A stretch of 64,000 nt of DNA, from NCBI GenBank assembly GCA_015058045.1, contig SVDC01000006.1, positions 1 to 64,000 of the forward strand. The letters are read 5' to 3'. The translations under genes and the position numbers were made by a program. Of this stretch, positions 7,946 to 17,174 are shown piece by piece. The stretch's first letter is position 1; every line of letters starts with the position of its first letter. Under the pieces are notes generated by a model. It saw nothing but the letters and a program-made list of their open reading frames with translations, was not told where the DNA came from and did no database searches. This DNA comes from Cellulosilyticum sp. (lineage in GTDB: Bacteria; Bacillota; Clostridia; Lachnospirales; Cellulosilyticaceae).

Positions 7946-8659
7946 CTACTCATTTATTTTTAACTCTACTTTGGCTAATGGTAGAGGTTTAAACTCTAAA
8001 TAATCTGCTGCTACAAGGTGATACTCTATACCGTCACAACTGCCAATAGGTGCTTTTTTCCATGATTCCTCATCATGCAAATGTCCATAAATCACCCTTG
8101 TCACTGGATACTGTTTGATAAGCTCTATAAAAGGTGAATCCATATGCCCCTCTTCATTAGGAGGATAATGAAGCATCACCCAAATTTCTTTTGCTCCACG
8201 CTTCATGGCATCATCCAAGGAAAGTTTAAGTCGTATGCATTCTCTTGAAATCATTTTTTCATCTGCCTTGTCTTCACTCTCTATACCACTTAATGCCCAA
8301 CCTCTGGTACCACAAATAGCTAAATTGTCCAAAAGATAAGCTACATTTTGTAAGAAATAGATATGCTTATACATACGATTTAATGGACTAGGTCGGTCCC
8401 ACCAATAATCATGATTTCCACGAATACAAATTTTTCGTCCTGGTAATTGATTTAGCCATTCTAAATCCATTTGCGCCTCTTTTAAACGCATTGCCCATGA
8501 TATATCTCCAGGAATAAGCACCAGATCCTCTTTGCTTACCACCTGATGCCAATTAGCCTTTAGCTTTTCCATATGATTTTCCCAATGAACGCCAAAAACA
8601 TCCATGGGTTTATCAGACTTGATACTTAAATGCAAATCTCCTATGGCAAATACGTTCAT
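7946..8659 (-). CDS. Metallophosphoesterase
   Basis: This encodes 237 residues. I chose the ATG at 8659 because AAGGAG is eight bases upstream; further in-frame starts lie just before it. The calcineurin-like metal-binding motifs are all present: GDLHLS (7-12), GDISWA, GNHDYWWD and GHLHDEE. Together they form a dimetal phosphoesterase site. A conserved HYPPNEEG precedes the last motif. The protein is cytoplasmic, without signal peptide. The physiological substrate is unknown. It lies directly before the rRNA methyltransferase and may be co-transcribed with it. Confidence 0.88.
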   Translation of the reverse strand: MNVFAIGDLHLSIKSDKPMDVFGVHWENHMEKLKANWHQVVSKEDLVLIPGDISWAMRLKEAQMDLEWLNQLPGRKICIRGNHDYWWDRPSPLNRMYKHIYFLQNVAYLLDNLAICGTRGWALSGIESEDKADEKMISRECIRLKLSLDDAMKRGAKEIWVMLHYPPNEEGHMDSPFIELIKQYPVTRVIYGHLHDEESWKKAPIGSCDGIEYHLVAADYLEFKPLPLAKVELKINE

Positions 8660-8706
8660 TTTCATCACTCCTTAACTCTCTCATTATAGCATAGCTACGC
8701 ACTATT

Positions 8707-9690
8707 TTATGAGTGACTTTTACCACTACAACACCCTTTATTTTTTTCATCAAATACACGTAGTGCACGTCCTCCTAAATACTGACATAAGTCGCCTTGC
8801 TGATAGCCCTTTTCTTCCATTTCAGCCACAATGTCATCATGGATTTTCCACCAACTTGTATTCCAGTTGGCATAAAGCGTATGTTCTTCTGGTGCACGTC
8901 CTATAATACGCTGTACCACAATCTCTGGTGATAAGTATCGCAAGAAAGTAATCACACGTTTTTTATAGTCTTCAAGCGACACCATTTCAAGTGTACCCTT
9001 TTCATAAGCCTTAGCCAGTGGTGTATTCTTTACAACATATAAAGCATGTAGCTTTACGTAGGTATTTTGCATGGCACTTAAACATTTTGCTGTTTCAATG
9101 ACATCCTGCATGTCGTCCCAAGGTAAATCCACAATAACATGAGTGCAAGTTGCAAAGGGATACTGCTTAATTTGCATCATTGCATCTAGATATTCTGCTA
9201 AAGTATGACCTCTATTAATCTTTTTCAGACTGCGATAGTTGACGGTTTGAAGTCCTAATTCAATACACACATCTTTTTTATATTTTTGTGACCACTGCCA
9301 TAATGCTTCCAGATAGGGTCTACTAATACAGTCTGGTCTTGTGGAAACTGAAATTCCTACAATATCTGGATGTACTACTTTTTCTAATACAAGTTTAAAA
9401 TCTTCAAGTGGCATATACGTATTGCTAAAGTTTTGTAAATACGGAATAAAATATTTTGCCTTATACTTTGCCTTAATCTTATCTATATTATGAGCCATTT
9501 GAGTAGCAATCGCCTCAGTAGCTTCTCTCATTTCATAACCTGTTCCTACATCCCCACAATAAATACATCCACCACTAGCTACATTGCCATCACGATTGGG
9601 ACAAGTTGTTGGTAAATTTACAGGGATTTTATACACCTTTTCACCATATTTTTCTTTTAAATAGGTTGAATATTTGCGATATACTTCCAA
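8707..9690 (-). CDS. Radical SAM protein, TIGR01212 (YhcC) family
   Basis: This encodes 327 residues. The iron-sulfur ligands are in the unusual spacing Cys30-x11-Cys42-x2-Cys45 within CPNRDGNVASGGCIYCG, which is the signature of the TIGR01212/YhcC group and differs from the classical Cx3Cx2C. Later motifs include VGISVSTRPDCIS and ELGLQTV, typical of the radical SAM barrel. The C-terminus carries a CCSG Cys pair. The reaction is not established for this family, so I do not name one. It is the first gene of the run that ends with the rsuA-like gene, about 50 bases before the metallophosphoesterase. Confidence 0.87.
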   Translation of the reverse strand: MEVYRKYSTYLKEKYGEKVYKIPVNLPTTCPNRDGNVASGGCIYCGDVGTGYEMREATEAIATQMAHNIDKIKAKYKAKYFIPYLQNFSNTYMPLEDFKLVLEKVVHPDIVGISVSTRPDCISRPYLEALWQWSQKYKKDVCIELGLQTVNYRSLKKINRGHTLAEYLDAMMQIKQYPFATCTHVIVDLPWDDMQDVIETAKCLSAMQNTYVKLHALYVVKNTPLAKAYEKGTLEMVSLEDYKKRVITFLRYLSPEIVVQRIIGRAPEEHTLYANWNTSWWKIHDDIVAEMEEKGYQQGDLCQYLGGRALRVFDEKNKGCCSGKSHS

Positions 9691-9807
9691 AATTTTAGTC
9701 TCCTTTATTTGATTTCTAAGGTTTATTATAGCATAGCCCGTTTTATTAGCCTATGGTCAATACAAAATGTTATTTTTTCTCAAATAAATAATTTATTTTT
9801 TTATATT

Positions 9808-9837
9808 TTGCATAGTTTTTTTTCAAACGCGCATAAT
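9808..9837 (+). promoter_or_regulatory. Possible sigma-A promoter of the DUF378 gene
   Basis: TTGCAT (9808-9813) and CATAAT (9832-9837) are separated by 18 bases and lie about 50 bases before the DUF378 start. The match is moderate. Confidence 0.4.
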
Positions 9838-9888
9838 ACTGGTATCATCTTGATTTGCTAAAAAAATTGGAAAGGTGGTAACTTGACG

Positions 9889-10110
9889 ATGAAATCTAGA
9901 GCTTGGGATTATATCGCAATTACACTCATCATTATCGGAGCAATTAACTGGGGTCTTATTGGTTTCTTCCAATTTGATTTAGTTGCGTTTATTTTTGGAG
10001 GTATGAGTTCTTGGATTAGCCGAGTTATTTATGCTGTTATTGGTATTGCCGGCTTATATTGTCTCACTCTTTATGGTCGTGTTTACGATCAACCTTATTC
10101 AAATAGTTAA
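9889..10110 (+). CDS. DUF378 (YuzA-like) small membrane protein
   Basis: This encodes 73-75 residues, depending on whether TTG 9883 or ATG 9889 is used; an AGGTGG site precedes both, and I prefer ATG. Two membrane segments are visible. The first contains the family hallmark AINWGLIGFFQFDLVAFIFG, and the second is VIYAVIGIAGLYCL. This is the usual architecture of DUF378. Function is not known; homologues are small inner-membrane proteins. It is monocistronic, with its own promoter candidate and terminator. Confidence 0.82.
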   Translation: MKSRAWDYIAITLIIIGAINWGLIGFFQFDLVAFIFGGMSSWISRVIYAVIGIAGLYCLTLYGRVYDQPYSNS

Positions 10111-10114
10111 TTTT

Positions 10115-10148
10115 GAAAACCACTTTTTGAAAGTGGTTTTCTTATTTT
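10115..10148 (+). terminator. Rho-independent terminator of the DUF378 gene
   Basis: An AAAACCACTTT / AAAGTGGTTTT stem with a short loop is followed by a T-rich run (TTTTCTTATTTT), five bases after the DUF378 stop. Confidence 0.85.
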
Positions 10149-10265
10149 ACATATTCTCTTTTAAATCTTTTTAGTCTTTTATATTTTTTTACTAAAAAAA
10201 CTGGCATTTAAAGCTAAGAATTGAATAAATATAATAATAAAAAGATAATTAAAGAGGTGATGTGA

Positions 10266-10679
10266 ATGATCAAAATTATTACTGGTCAAACAGGAGAAGG
10301 AAAAACAAAATGGCTTATCGATGCTGCTAATAAGCAAATTCATTCTTTAAAGGGCCATGCCATTTATATTGATAGCAGTACCACACATCGTTATGCTTTA
10401 GCTCATCAAATTCGTTTAATTGAAGCTGCTAACTTGCCCTTGCAATCCAGAGAAAGTTTTATAGCTTTCCTATGTGGTATTATCTCTACCAATCATGATA
10501 TTGAAGTCGTTTTTATTGATGAGCTTTGTAGCATTACACGTTGTAATTTGGATGAAATAGCAGGTTGCTTTGACGATATTCAAAAAATTTCTGATTGTTA
10601 TGGTATTGACTTTATTATTGGTACCTCTTGCTCAAAAAATGATCTCCCTCAACACCTCTCTCCTTATTTAATTGCCTAA
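10266..10679 (+). CDS. Small P-loop ATPase-like protein, unknown function
   Basis: This encodes 137 residues, with GAGGTGATGTGA before the ATG. A Walker A motif GQTGEGKT is at residues 7-14 and a Walker B-like VVFIDEL at 81-87. A strand ending DFIIGTSCS (115-123) could be the sensor-1 position. The protein is too short for a full RecA or AAA core and consists only of the P-loop fold minimum. I do not recognise a specific family. It resembles the stand-alone nucleotide-binding proteins seen in Clostridia. It is monocistronic, flanked by terminators. Confidence 0.65.
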   Translation: MIKIITGQTGEGKTKWLIDAANKQIHSLKGHAIYIDSSTTHRYALAHQIRLIEAANLPLQSRESFIAFLCGIISTNHDIEVVFIDELCSITRCNLDEIAGCFDDIQKISDCYGIDFIIGTSCSKNDLPQHLSPYLIA

Positions 10680-10691
10680 TAAAAAACGGCA

Positions 10692-10728
10692 TAAAAAGTG
10701 CGATTCTCCATTTAGAATCGCACTTTTT
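10692..10728. terminator. Bidirectional terminator between P-loop gene and glgX
   Basis: The perfect stem AAAAGTGCGATTCT / AGAATCGCACTTTT with a short loop has T runs on both strands. It serves the plus-strand P-loop gene and the minus-strand debranching enzyme gene, which converge here. Confidence 0.9.
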
Positions 10729-10750
10729 TGCATTTAAACTACCTCTCTAT

Positions 10751-12697
10751 TTATACTTTTGTCATCACTTCATGAACCACTCGAAATAAACAAACACTAT
10801 ATGCCTCTACCTCAAAAAAAGTGCTCTTAATGTCCTCTGCTTTTTCTTCACTAAAGTAAGCTGTATTAATTAAACACTCCCATTTTCCACTTATAATAGG
10901 TAATTCAAATTTTAATGGTTCATAGTAATTATTTACAATAAAGAATAAACTCTCTCGACCTTCAATAAAGCATGCAATACTTCGAGAATAATACGATAAA
11001 TCTGGTTGTTTTTGATGGATTCCATGCCAACTAATGGTATAGGCTTCCTCATTTTTAAAGTAATCTAACGTCTTTCTATAATTTATAAGCTTACGTGTAA
11101 AACATAGAAGCGCTTCATTCTCTATACTTTTTTTCCAATCCACCCATACCAGTTCATTATCTTGACAAAAAGCATTGTTATTCCCCTTTTGTGTGCGTGC
11201 AAATTCATCTCCCATCAGTAACATTGGTGTTCCTTTAGATAAAAATAACAAACACAATAAATTACGCATCGCTTTTTGTCTTGCTCTTATAACATTAGCA
11301 TCTTCTGTATCGCCCTCTGCTCCCCAGTTATAACTATAATTGGCATTATGTCCATCTCTATTATTTTCTCCATTTGCCTCATTATGCTTTTGATTATAGG
11401 AAACCAAATCCCACATAGTAAAACCATCGTGTGCCGCAATAAAATGAATAGTCTGATCTTTACCTTTTCTTGAATCTGTAAAATAAATTTCTTTCCCCAA
11501 CATACAGTCTGATACAGAGGGGACTATGCCTTGATCACCTTTTACAAACTTGCGAATGGTATCTCTAAAATAGTCACTCCATTCACAAAATGGTGCAGGC
11601 ATACGTCCTACATCATAGCTTCCTTTAACATCCCATCCCTCTGTAATAAGTTTTACTTTAGATAATATGGGATCTGTGGCAATTTCATTAAGTAGGGATT
11701 CCCTAAGCCATCTTCCTTTTTCGTCTTGCCCTAGAATAGACGCTAAATCAAATCGAAAACCATCCACACCAATTTCACTTGCCCAATAAATAAGGCTATC
11801 TTTAATTAATTTTTTAACAATGGGATGATTTGTATTAAGGGTATTACCTGTTCCTGAGCAATTTAGGTATTGCCCATGCTCACTATATTTATAATAAACT
11901 TCAGGCGCTAAGTATTTAAAGTGAATCATCACGCCACCCTCTCCACCTTCACCTGAATGATTATATACCACATCTAAGATAACTTCTAAACCTGACCTAT
12001 GAGCTGCCTCTAGAAAGAGTTTAAACTCTCTAAGGGATCCTTCACTTGTTTTTTCCACGCTGTATCTTTCGTCTAATGCAAAAAAAGCTAATGTATTATA
12101 GCCCCATATATCTGCTAATAATTCACCTGTATAGGGACTTCTATTCTTCAAAGTATGGGCATACCACTTAAATATTGGTAGCATCTCTAATGTTGTTACC
12201 CCTAATTCTTTTAAATAAGGAATCTTTTTGATTAATCCTTTAAATGTTCCTCTTTCCTCCTTAGGAATACTTTCATCTATTTTAGTAAAATGCCCTACAT
12301 GCAGCTCATAAATAATGGTTTCTTTCCATGGAATGTGTGGCTTAAGCTGCATATATTGTTGCTCACCAACTACTAAGTTACGCCACTCTCCCTGAAAATA
12401 TATTACGCCTTTAGCATAAGGGTCCATAATCGCAGGTGAATAAGAATAGTCTTCATTCATAATCCGCCATACATAATACATGCCAGTCTTTATGCAAGGT
12501 ACATATACACTAAAATAGTGACTCTCCTGATTCCGCTCAATGATTTGCTTCATGAGAGGGGTTGTTTGATAGGCATCTTTATAGACTTCTAATACCATGG
12601 CGTAAGCTTGTGTTGCATAAATCGTGAAACAAGCACCTTCATTTGATATATGACACCCTAACTTCTCATATTTCACCATGATTTCTGAATCTTCCAT
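10751..12697 (-). CDS. glgX: Glycogen debranching enzyme, GH13 isoamylase/pullulanase type (GlgX-like)
   Basis: This 648-residue cytoplasmic enzyme hydrolyses alpha-1,6 branch points in glycogen or limit dextrins. An N-terminal CBM48-like domain (about 10-110) precedes the GH13 barrel. The barrel motifs are DVVYNHSGEG (242-251), DGFRFDLAS with nucleophile Asp 317, ITEGWD with acid/base Glu 353, and AAHDG with stabilising Asp 424. GAGGAGG lies before the ATG. There is no signal peptide. It stands alone without other glg genes, so it may act in recycling stored glycogen or imported maltodextrin. Pullulanase activity cannot be separated from isoamylase by eye. Confidence 0.88.
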   Translation of the reverse strand: MEDSEIMVKYEKLGCHISNEGACFTIYATQAYAMVLEVYKDAYQTTPLMKQIIERNQESHYFSVYVPCIKTGMYYVWRIMNEDYSYSPAIMDPYAKGVIYFQGEWRNLVVGEQQYMQLKPHIPWKETIIYELHVGHFTKIDESIPKEERGTFKGLIKKIPYLKELGVTTLEMLPIFKWYAHTLKNRSPYTGELLADIWGYNTLAFFALDERYSVEKTSEGSLREFKLFLEAAHRSGLEVILDVVYNHSGEGGEGGVMIHFKYLAPEVYYKYSEHGQYLNCSGTGNTLNTNHPIVKKLIKDSLIYWASEIGVDGFRFDLASILGQDEKGRWLRESLLNEIATDPILSKVKLITEGWDVKGSYDVGRMPAPFCEWSDYFRDTIRKFVKGDQGIVPSVSDCMLGKEIYFTDSRKGKDQTIHFIAAHDGFTMWDLVSYNQKHNEANGENNRDGHNANYSYNWGAEGDTEDANVIRARQKAMRNLLCLLFLSKGTPMLLMGDEFARTQKGNNNAFCQDNELVWVDWKKSIENEALLCFTRKLINYRKTLDYFKNEEAYTISWHGIHQKQPDLSYYSRSIACFIEGRESLFFIVNNYYEPLKFELPIISGKWECLINTAYFSEEKAEDIKSTFFEVEAYSVCLFRVVHEVMTKV

Positions 12698-12864
12698 TTT
12701 ACTTCCTCCTCAAAACAATCCACCTTATCTATTCATCTTTACCTTTCAAGGCAGATAAAGTTATTTTTTTACATACCATTTTATTGTGATAGATTATCCA
12801 CATTTTTTCAATAGTTATTTTTGCTATTTTCAATCTTTTTCATATAGACCAACTATTTACAGGC

Positions 12865-12893
12865 TTGAAATCCCTTCTATCCTATGCTATGAT
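12865..12893 (+). promoter_or_regulatory. Sigma-A promoter of the tyrS T-box transcript
   Basis: TTGAAA (12865-12870) and TATGAT (12888-12893) are separated by exactly 17 bases. Transcription would start near 12900, about 20 bases before the first conserved T-box element. Confidence 0.7.
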
Positions 12894-12920
12894 TATTCAT
12901 ATTAAAATTATTTATTAAAC

Positions 12921-13122
12921 GATGAAAAAGTCCAAGTAGTTTATAAAGATTTGTTTAGAGAGTGTGTGGTTGGTGCAAACACATCGTCTTTATAAAGCGA
13001 AATACACCTTTTGAGTTTATAACGGCCGTCACCGTTATCCGACATTGAGGCAAATTTATTTTGTAAATTAAGGTGGTACCACGGGTGATCTCGTCCTTAT
13101 TGGATGGGCTCACCCTTTTTTA
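12921..13122 (+). promoter_or_regulatory. Tyrosine T-box leader
   Basis: This leader senses uncharged tRNA-Tyr and lets transcription continue into tyrS. It begins with a stem I base (AAAAG at about 12925-12929 pairing with CTTTT near 13008-13012) and a long arm pairing GTTTATAAAGA with TCTTTATAAAG. A TAC triplet at 13003-13005 in the right arm of the internal loop is the likely specifier codon, matching tyrosine. The conserved T-box AGGTGGTACCACGG is at 13071-13084. A terminator hairpin (GGGTGA...TCACCC and a T run) ends at about 13122. The next gene is tyrS, which confirms the specificity. Confidence 0.93.
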
Positions 13123-13160
13123 ATATCATCTTTTAATTTTTTATCTTAGGAGGACTCATA

Positions 13161-14384
13161 ATGAGCGTATTTGATATTTTAATGGAACGTGGTTTCATTG
13201 AACAATGTACACATGAAAATGAAATTAAAGAGTTATTAGAAAAAGAAAAAGTGACTTTCTATATTGGTTTTGACCCTACTGCTGATAGTCTTCATGTAGG
13301 TCACTTTGTAACGGTTATGGCAATGAGCCACATGCAACGTGCTGGACATCGTCCAATCGTTTTATTTGGTGGCGGTACAGCTATGATTGGTGACCCTACT
13401 GGTAAAACAGATATGCGTAAGATGATGACTGTTGAAACAATCGACCACAATGTAGAATGTTTCAAAAAACAAATGTCTAAATTCATTTCATTTGATAATG
13501 ATGCAGCCATTATGGTAAACAACGGAGATTGGCTTCGCAGTCTTAACTACATCGAGCTTTTAAGAGAAGTTGGTCCACTCTTCAACGTTAACCAAATGTT
13601 ATCTGCTGAATGTTACAAACAACGTATGGAAAAAGGATTATCTTTCTTAGAGTTCAACTATATGATTATGCAATCATACGACTTCTTAGAATTATACCGT
13701 CGTTATAACTGTAAATTACAATTAGGTGGAAATGATCAATGGTCTAACATTTTAGGTGGTGTTAAACTTGTTCGTTGTTTACACGGTGACCAATCATTTG
13801 GTATGACTTTCTCTCTTCTTACAAACAGTGAAGGTAAGAAAATGGGTAAAACAGAAAAAGGTGCTGTATGGTTAGATCCAGCTAAAACATCTCCTTATGA
13901 ATTCTACCAATACTGGAGAAACGTTGCTGATGCTGATGTAAAACGTTGTTTATCTCTTCTTACTTACGTACCAATGGATGAAGTAAACACTTTAACAAAT
14001 GTTGAAGGTGCAGCTATTAATAAAGCAAAAGAACGTTTAGCATTTGAAGTTACAAAAATTGTACATGGCGAAGAAGAAGCAATAAAAGCTGAAACAGCTG
14101 CTAAAGCTTTATTCTTAGGTGGCGCTCATGGTGGTTCTATCCCATCTACAGAAATGTCTTCTACTGATTTTGAAGAAGGTATGGATATCTTAACACTTCT
14201 TCAGCAAACAAACCTTGTACCATCACGTTCAGAAGGTCGTCGTCTTGTAACACAAAATGGTATCAAAGTGAACGAACAACCTGTAACAGATCCAAATGCA
14301 AAAATTACATTAGCTGATTTCAAAGAAAATGAGTTAATGGTTCAAAAAGGCAAAAAAGTCTTCCACAAAGTTATTTTAAAATAA
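13161..14384 (+). CDS. tyrS: Tyrosyl-tRNA synthetase
   Basis: This 407-residue class I synthetase charges tRNA-Tyr. The HIGH-type motif is HVGH (residues 45-48) within [12 protein letters not shown]. The KMSKS-type motif is KMGKT (227-231). Tyrosine-site residues are in the [11 protein letters not shown] segment (186-196). A C-terminal S4-like RNA-binding domain (about 340-407) ends the protein. AGGAGG lies nine bases before the ATG. It is controlled by the T-box leader just upstream and ends at a strong terminator, so it is monocistronic. The sequence type with KMGKT is the common TyrZ-like form. Confidence 0.96.
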   Translation: MSVFDILMERGFIEQCTHENEIKELLEKEKVTFYIGFDPTADSLHVGHFVTVMAMSHMQRAGHRPIVLFGGGTAMIGDPTGKTDMRKMMTVETIDHNVECFKKQMSKFISFDNDAAIMVNNGDWLRSLNYIELLREVGPLFNVNQMLSAECYKQRMEKGLSFLEFNYMIMQSYDFLELYRRYNCKLQLGGNDQWSNILGGVKLVRCLHGDQSFGMTFSLLTNSEGKKMGKTEKGAVWLDPAKTSPYEFYQYWRNVADADVKRCLSLLTYVPMDEVNTLTNVEGAAINKAKERLAFEVTKIVHGEEEAIKAETAAKALFLGGAHGGSIPSTEMSSTDFEEGMDILTLLQQTNLVPSRSEGRRLVTQNGIKVNEQPVTDPNAKITLADFKENELMVQKGKKVFHKVILK

Positions 14385-14406
14385 CTTTTACTATAATAAA
14401 TGCAAT

Positions 14407-14448
14407 AAAAAGAAAGTATGCCACATAATATTGGCATACTTTCTTTTT
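14407..14448. terminator. Bidirectional terminator between tyrS and the AI-2E-type permease gene
   Basis: The perfect stem AAAAAGAAAGTATGCCA / TGGCATACTTTCTTTTT with a short loop has T runs on both strands. It separates the converging tyrS and permease genes. Confidence 0.9.
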
Positions 14449-14473
14449 ATTTATGGAATTATAATGTAACATT

Positions 14474-15667
14474 TTACTCCTGATCTTCAAATAACATTGG
14501 CCAGCATCGAATACAGAGCAAGCGAATAAAAGCAGCTACAGGAACAGCTATGAGCATACCTAACAGACCGAATAAATTACCCCCAATTAAAATGGCTAAT
14601 AAGACAACAATAGGATGTAACTTCACACACTCTCCTACTACTTTAGGTACAATAAACCATCCATCAATCTGCTGAATAATTAAAATGGCAATCCCACCGT
14701 ATACTGCCTTCATAGGATTGGAATCTAATACCCCAATAATAATAGCAAGTCCAAAGCCTACAATAGGACCAAAATAAGGAATCAAATTAAAAATACCTGC
14801 AATAATTCCAATAATAATGGCAAAATCTAACTGAATGGCTAATAAAGCTCCACTCGTTAGAATCACTATAATGATAGCATCAATGACTTCTCCTCGTATA
14901 TATCCTGATAAAATCCCATCTACTTCTATTCCCAAATGTCTTACATAATCGTAGCGCTCTCGTTTTAATACATACTTTAATAAACGCTTTATAAAATGTA
15001 AAAATCGTTCTTTATCTTGTAATAAGTAGAACGCAATTACTATGGCTAAAAGCCAGTTGAAAGCATGAACGCCAAATCCTAAAAGACCGCTGGTTACATC
15101 ATTATATAGATATAAAACAAAGCGATTCACTTCAGCATAGATGCGCTCAATAATTCCCTGTCCTTTTACAATCCCCATCTCTTCGGTAAACTGCGAAATG
15201 CCACCAATCATATTTTCAAAATAATCTACATAGCCCGTAATGCTTTCTTGCAAGTCATTAATCGAAAAGCTACCTGCCACTTGCTCAATATTCATTTGAA
15301 TCATTAAAATAAAAATGCCCAGTACAGAAATTAGAGTGATAAAAGTCAAAAGCGTTGGCACAGTTCTCATATGCCAACGCTTTTTTTCTTTCTGTTTGGT
15401 GCGCTGTGACAAATGAAACTTCCTTTCACTGTTTATATGGTGCCATCGTCTTTCATAGAAGACTACAATAGGATCTAATAAATAGGCTAAGATTAAACCA
15501 ATAATAAGGGGTTCAATCAATATATAAATCAGTTCAATCACTTTTTTAATCCACTGCCACACTAATCTAAAATTAAGTAGTATAAAAATACCAATTAGAA
15601 TAATAAAACAGCTAATTACTGCATAAGCAGCGATATTAAAATAGCGATTATTTTTTTGAAGTTTCAT
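14474..15667 (-). CDS. AI-2E family membrane protein
   Basis: This is a 397-residue multi-spanning membrane protein of the PF01594 family. Two membrane segments lie in about the first 65 residues (AVISCFIILIGIFILL and a following one), a third near 108-124, and several more in the C-terminal half (LLGFGVHAFNWLLAIVIAFY, IIGIIAGIFNLIPYFGPI). The family signature NLIPYFGPIVG and the QQIDGWFIVPKVVG segment near 330 are clear. Members are proposed exporters or sodium/proton antiporters; the substrate here is unknown. It follows pepD by 20 bases in the long minus-strand transcript. Confidence 0.88.
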   Translation of the reverse strand: MKLQKNNRYFNIAAYAVISCFIILIGIFILLNFRLVWQWIKKVIELIYILIEPLIIGLILAYLLDPIVVFYERRWHHINSERKFHLSQRTKQKEKKRWHMRTVPTLLTFITLISVLGIFILMIQMNIEQVAGSFSINDLQESITGYVDYFENMIGGISQFTEEMGIVKGQGIIERIYAEVNRFVLYLYNDVTSGLLGFGVHAFNWLLAIVIAFYLLQDKERFLHFIKRLLKYVLKRERYDYVRHLGIEVDGILSGYIRGEVIDAIIIVILTSGALLAIQLDFAIIIGIIAGIFNLIPYFGPIVGFGLAIIIGVLDSNPMKAVYGGIAILIIQQIDGWFIVPKVVGECVKLHPIVVLLAILIGGNLFGLLGMLIAVPVAAFIRLLCIRCWPMLFEDQE

Positions 15668-15687
15668 ACACTGGCACCCTCCTAGCT

Positions 15688-17148
15688 TTAGTATGAAGCT
15701 AGGTTTTCCAAAAGTTGTAAAATATATTCATAAATTCGCGCAGTTGATGAAATACTTAATCTTTCTTCAGGTGAGTGAATATGCTCTAAATCTGGACCAA
15801 TAGAAATCATATCTAGTCCTGGACATTTCTCTGCAATAAAGCCACATTCAAGCCCTGCATGAATAGCAGTTACTGTTGGACTTTTTCCATACATCTTCTC
15901 AAAAAGATCTACTGCTAACTCACGAATACGCGATTGACTATTGTATTGCCATGCTGGATAATCTCCTTTAACCTCATACACCATTCCAAAGCTTTCTGCT
16001 AAAGCTTTGAGCTTAGATAAGATTTCAGCTTTACGAGAAGCTACTGAACTTCTTACAGCACTTGCAAATCGAATGCTATTTTCATCCATTTTAACAATAC
16101 CAAGGTTCAATGAAGTTTCTACTAAGCCTTCCATATGTTTTGCATAGCCCATCACACCATTCGGTACCACTAATAAATAGTTGATAAACTTTTGAGTCGA
16201 CTCAGCATCCATAGCCATACCTTCACATTGCACCATTTCACATTTAATAGTGATTTCTGGATCTTGTACCTCATATTCTGCTTTAAAGATGCTTTCCATC
16301 TCATTCGCTACTTCTGTAACTTTTTCCTTATCTTCTGCTCTTACAGCAATCCAAACTTCACATTCACGAGTAATGACATTATCCTTTGTTCCACCTTCAA
16401 CTTTTAAAACTTGAAGTGCTACTTGGTCGGTAATATTTTGTAATAAACGACCCATTAAAAGATGTGCATTAGCTCTTTCATGATGAATTTCTGCACCTGA
16501 GTGACCACCTTTTAAGCCATTAATAGTCATTTTACATACTACTGAACCTTCTTTAATCGCTACGCGGTTAAACCTTAAAGTAGAATAAGCTTTAGCACCA
16601 CCAGCACAGCTTACAATAAATTCGCCTTCTTGTTCATTATCAATATTAATGAGTACTTTACCTTCTAAATACTCAGGACGCATATTAGCTACACCCGTCA
16701 TACCACGTTCTTCATCTGTTGTCATTAAGCATTCTAATGCTGGATGCTTTAGTGTATGATCTGAAAGGATTGCCATTTGAATCGCAATAGCAATACCATT
16801 ATCTCCTCCAAGAGTTGTTCCCTTTGCACGAATCCAATCACCATCTATAAAAAGCTTTAACCCTTCTTTTTCAAAATCATGGATTGTATCTTTATTTTTT
16901 TCACAAACCATATCCATATGACCTTGCAAAATTACAGCTGGTAAATGTTCATAGCCTGGCGTTGCTGGCTTTTTGATATAGATATTATAAGCTTCATCTT
17001 GATGAACTTCTAATCCTAAGCTATTTGCAAACTGTACCATATAATCACTAATAGCTTTTTCATTTCCTGATTCTCTTGGAATAGCACTAATGGCTTCAAA
17101 ATACTCAAATACTTTCCTTGGTTGTAAGTCTTTTAACACGTCTGACAT
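15688..17148 (-). CDS. pepD: Xaa-His dipeptidase (aminoacyl-histidine dipeptidase), M20C
   Basis: This 486-residue cytosolic metallopeptidase hydrolyses small dipeptides such as Xaa-His. Zinc-site motifs are visible: QGHMDMV (His 77 and Asp 79), GGDNG (bridging Asp 115) and TTDEERG with the catalytic Glu 146 and the neighbouring Glu 147. The central dimerisation domain covers about 200-400. The C-terminal HSPEER near 460 supplies the last ligand. The length and motif order match PepD of the M20C group. It lies between DUF711 and the AI-2E-type gene with short gaps. Confidence 0.92.
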   Translation of the reverse strand: MSDVLKDLQPRKVFEYFEAISAIPRESGNEKAISDYMVQFANSLGLEVHQDEAYNIYIKKPATPGYEHLPAVILQGHMDMVCEKNKDTIHDFEKEGLKLFIDGDWIRAKGTTLGGDNGIAIAIQMAILSDHTLKHPALECLMTTDEERGMTGVANMRPEYLEGKVLINIDNEQEGEFIVSCAGGAKAYSTLRFNRVAIKEGSVVCKMTINGLKGGHSGAEIHHERANAHLLMGRLLQNITDQVALQVLKVEGGTKDNVITRECEVWIAVRAEDKEKVTEVANEMESIFKAEYEVQDPEITIKCEMVQCEGMAMDAESTQKFINYLLVVPNGVMGYAKHMEGLVETSLNLGIVKMDENSIRFASAVRSSVASRKAEILSKLKALAESFGMVYEVKGDYPAWQYNSQSRIRELAVDLFEKMYGKSPTVTAIHAGLECGFIAEKCPGLDMISIGPDLEHIHSPEERLSISSTARIYEYILQLLENLASY

Positions 17149-17174
17149 AAGTATTTATCTCCTTTTTATTACAC

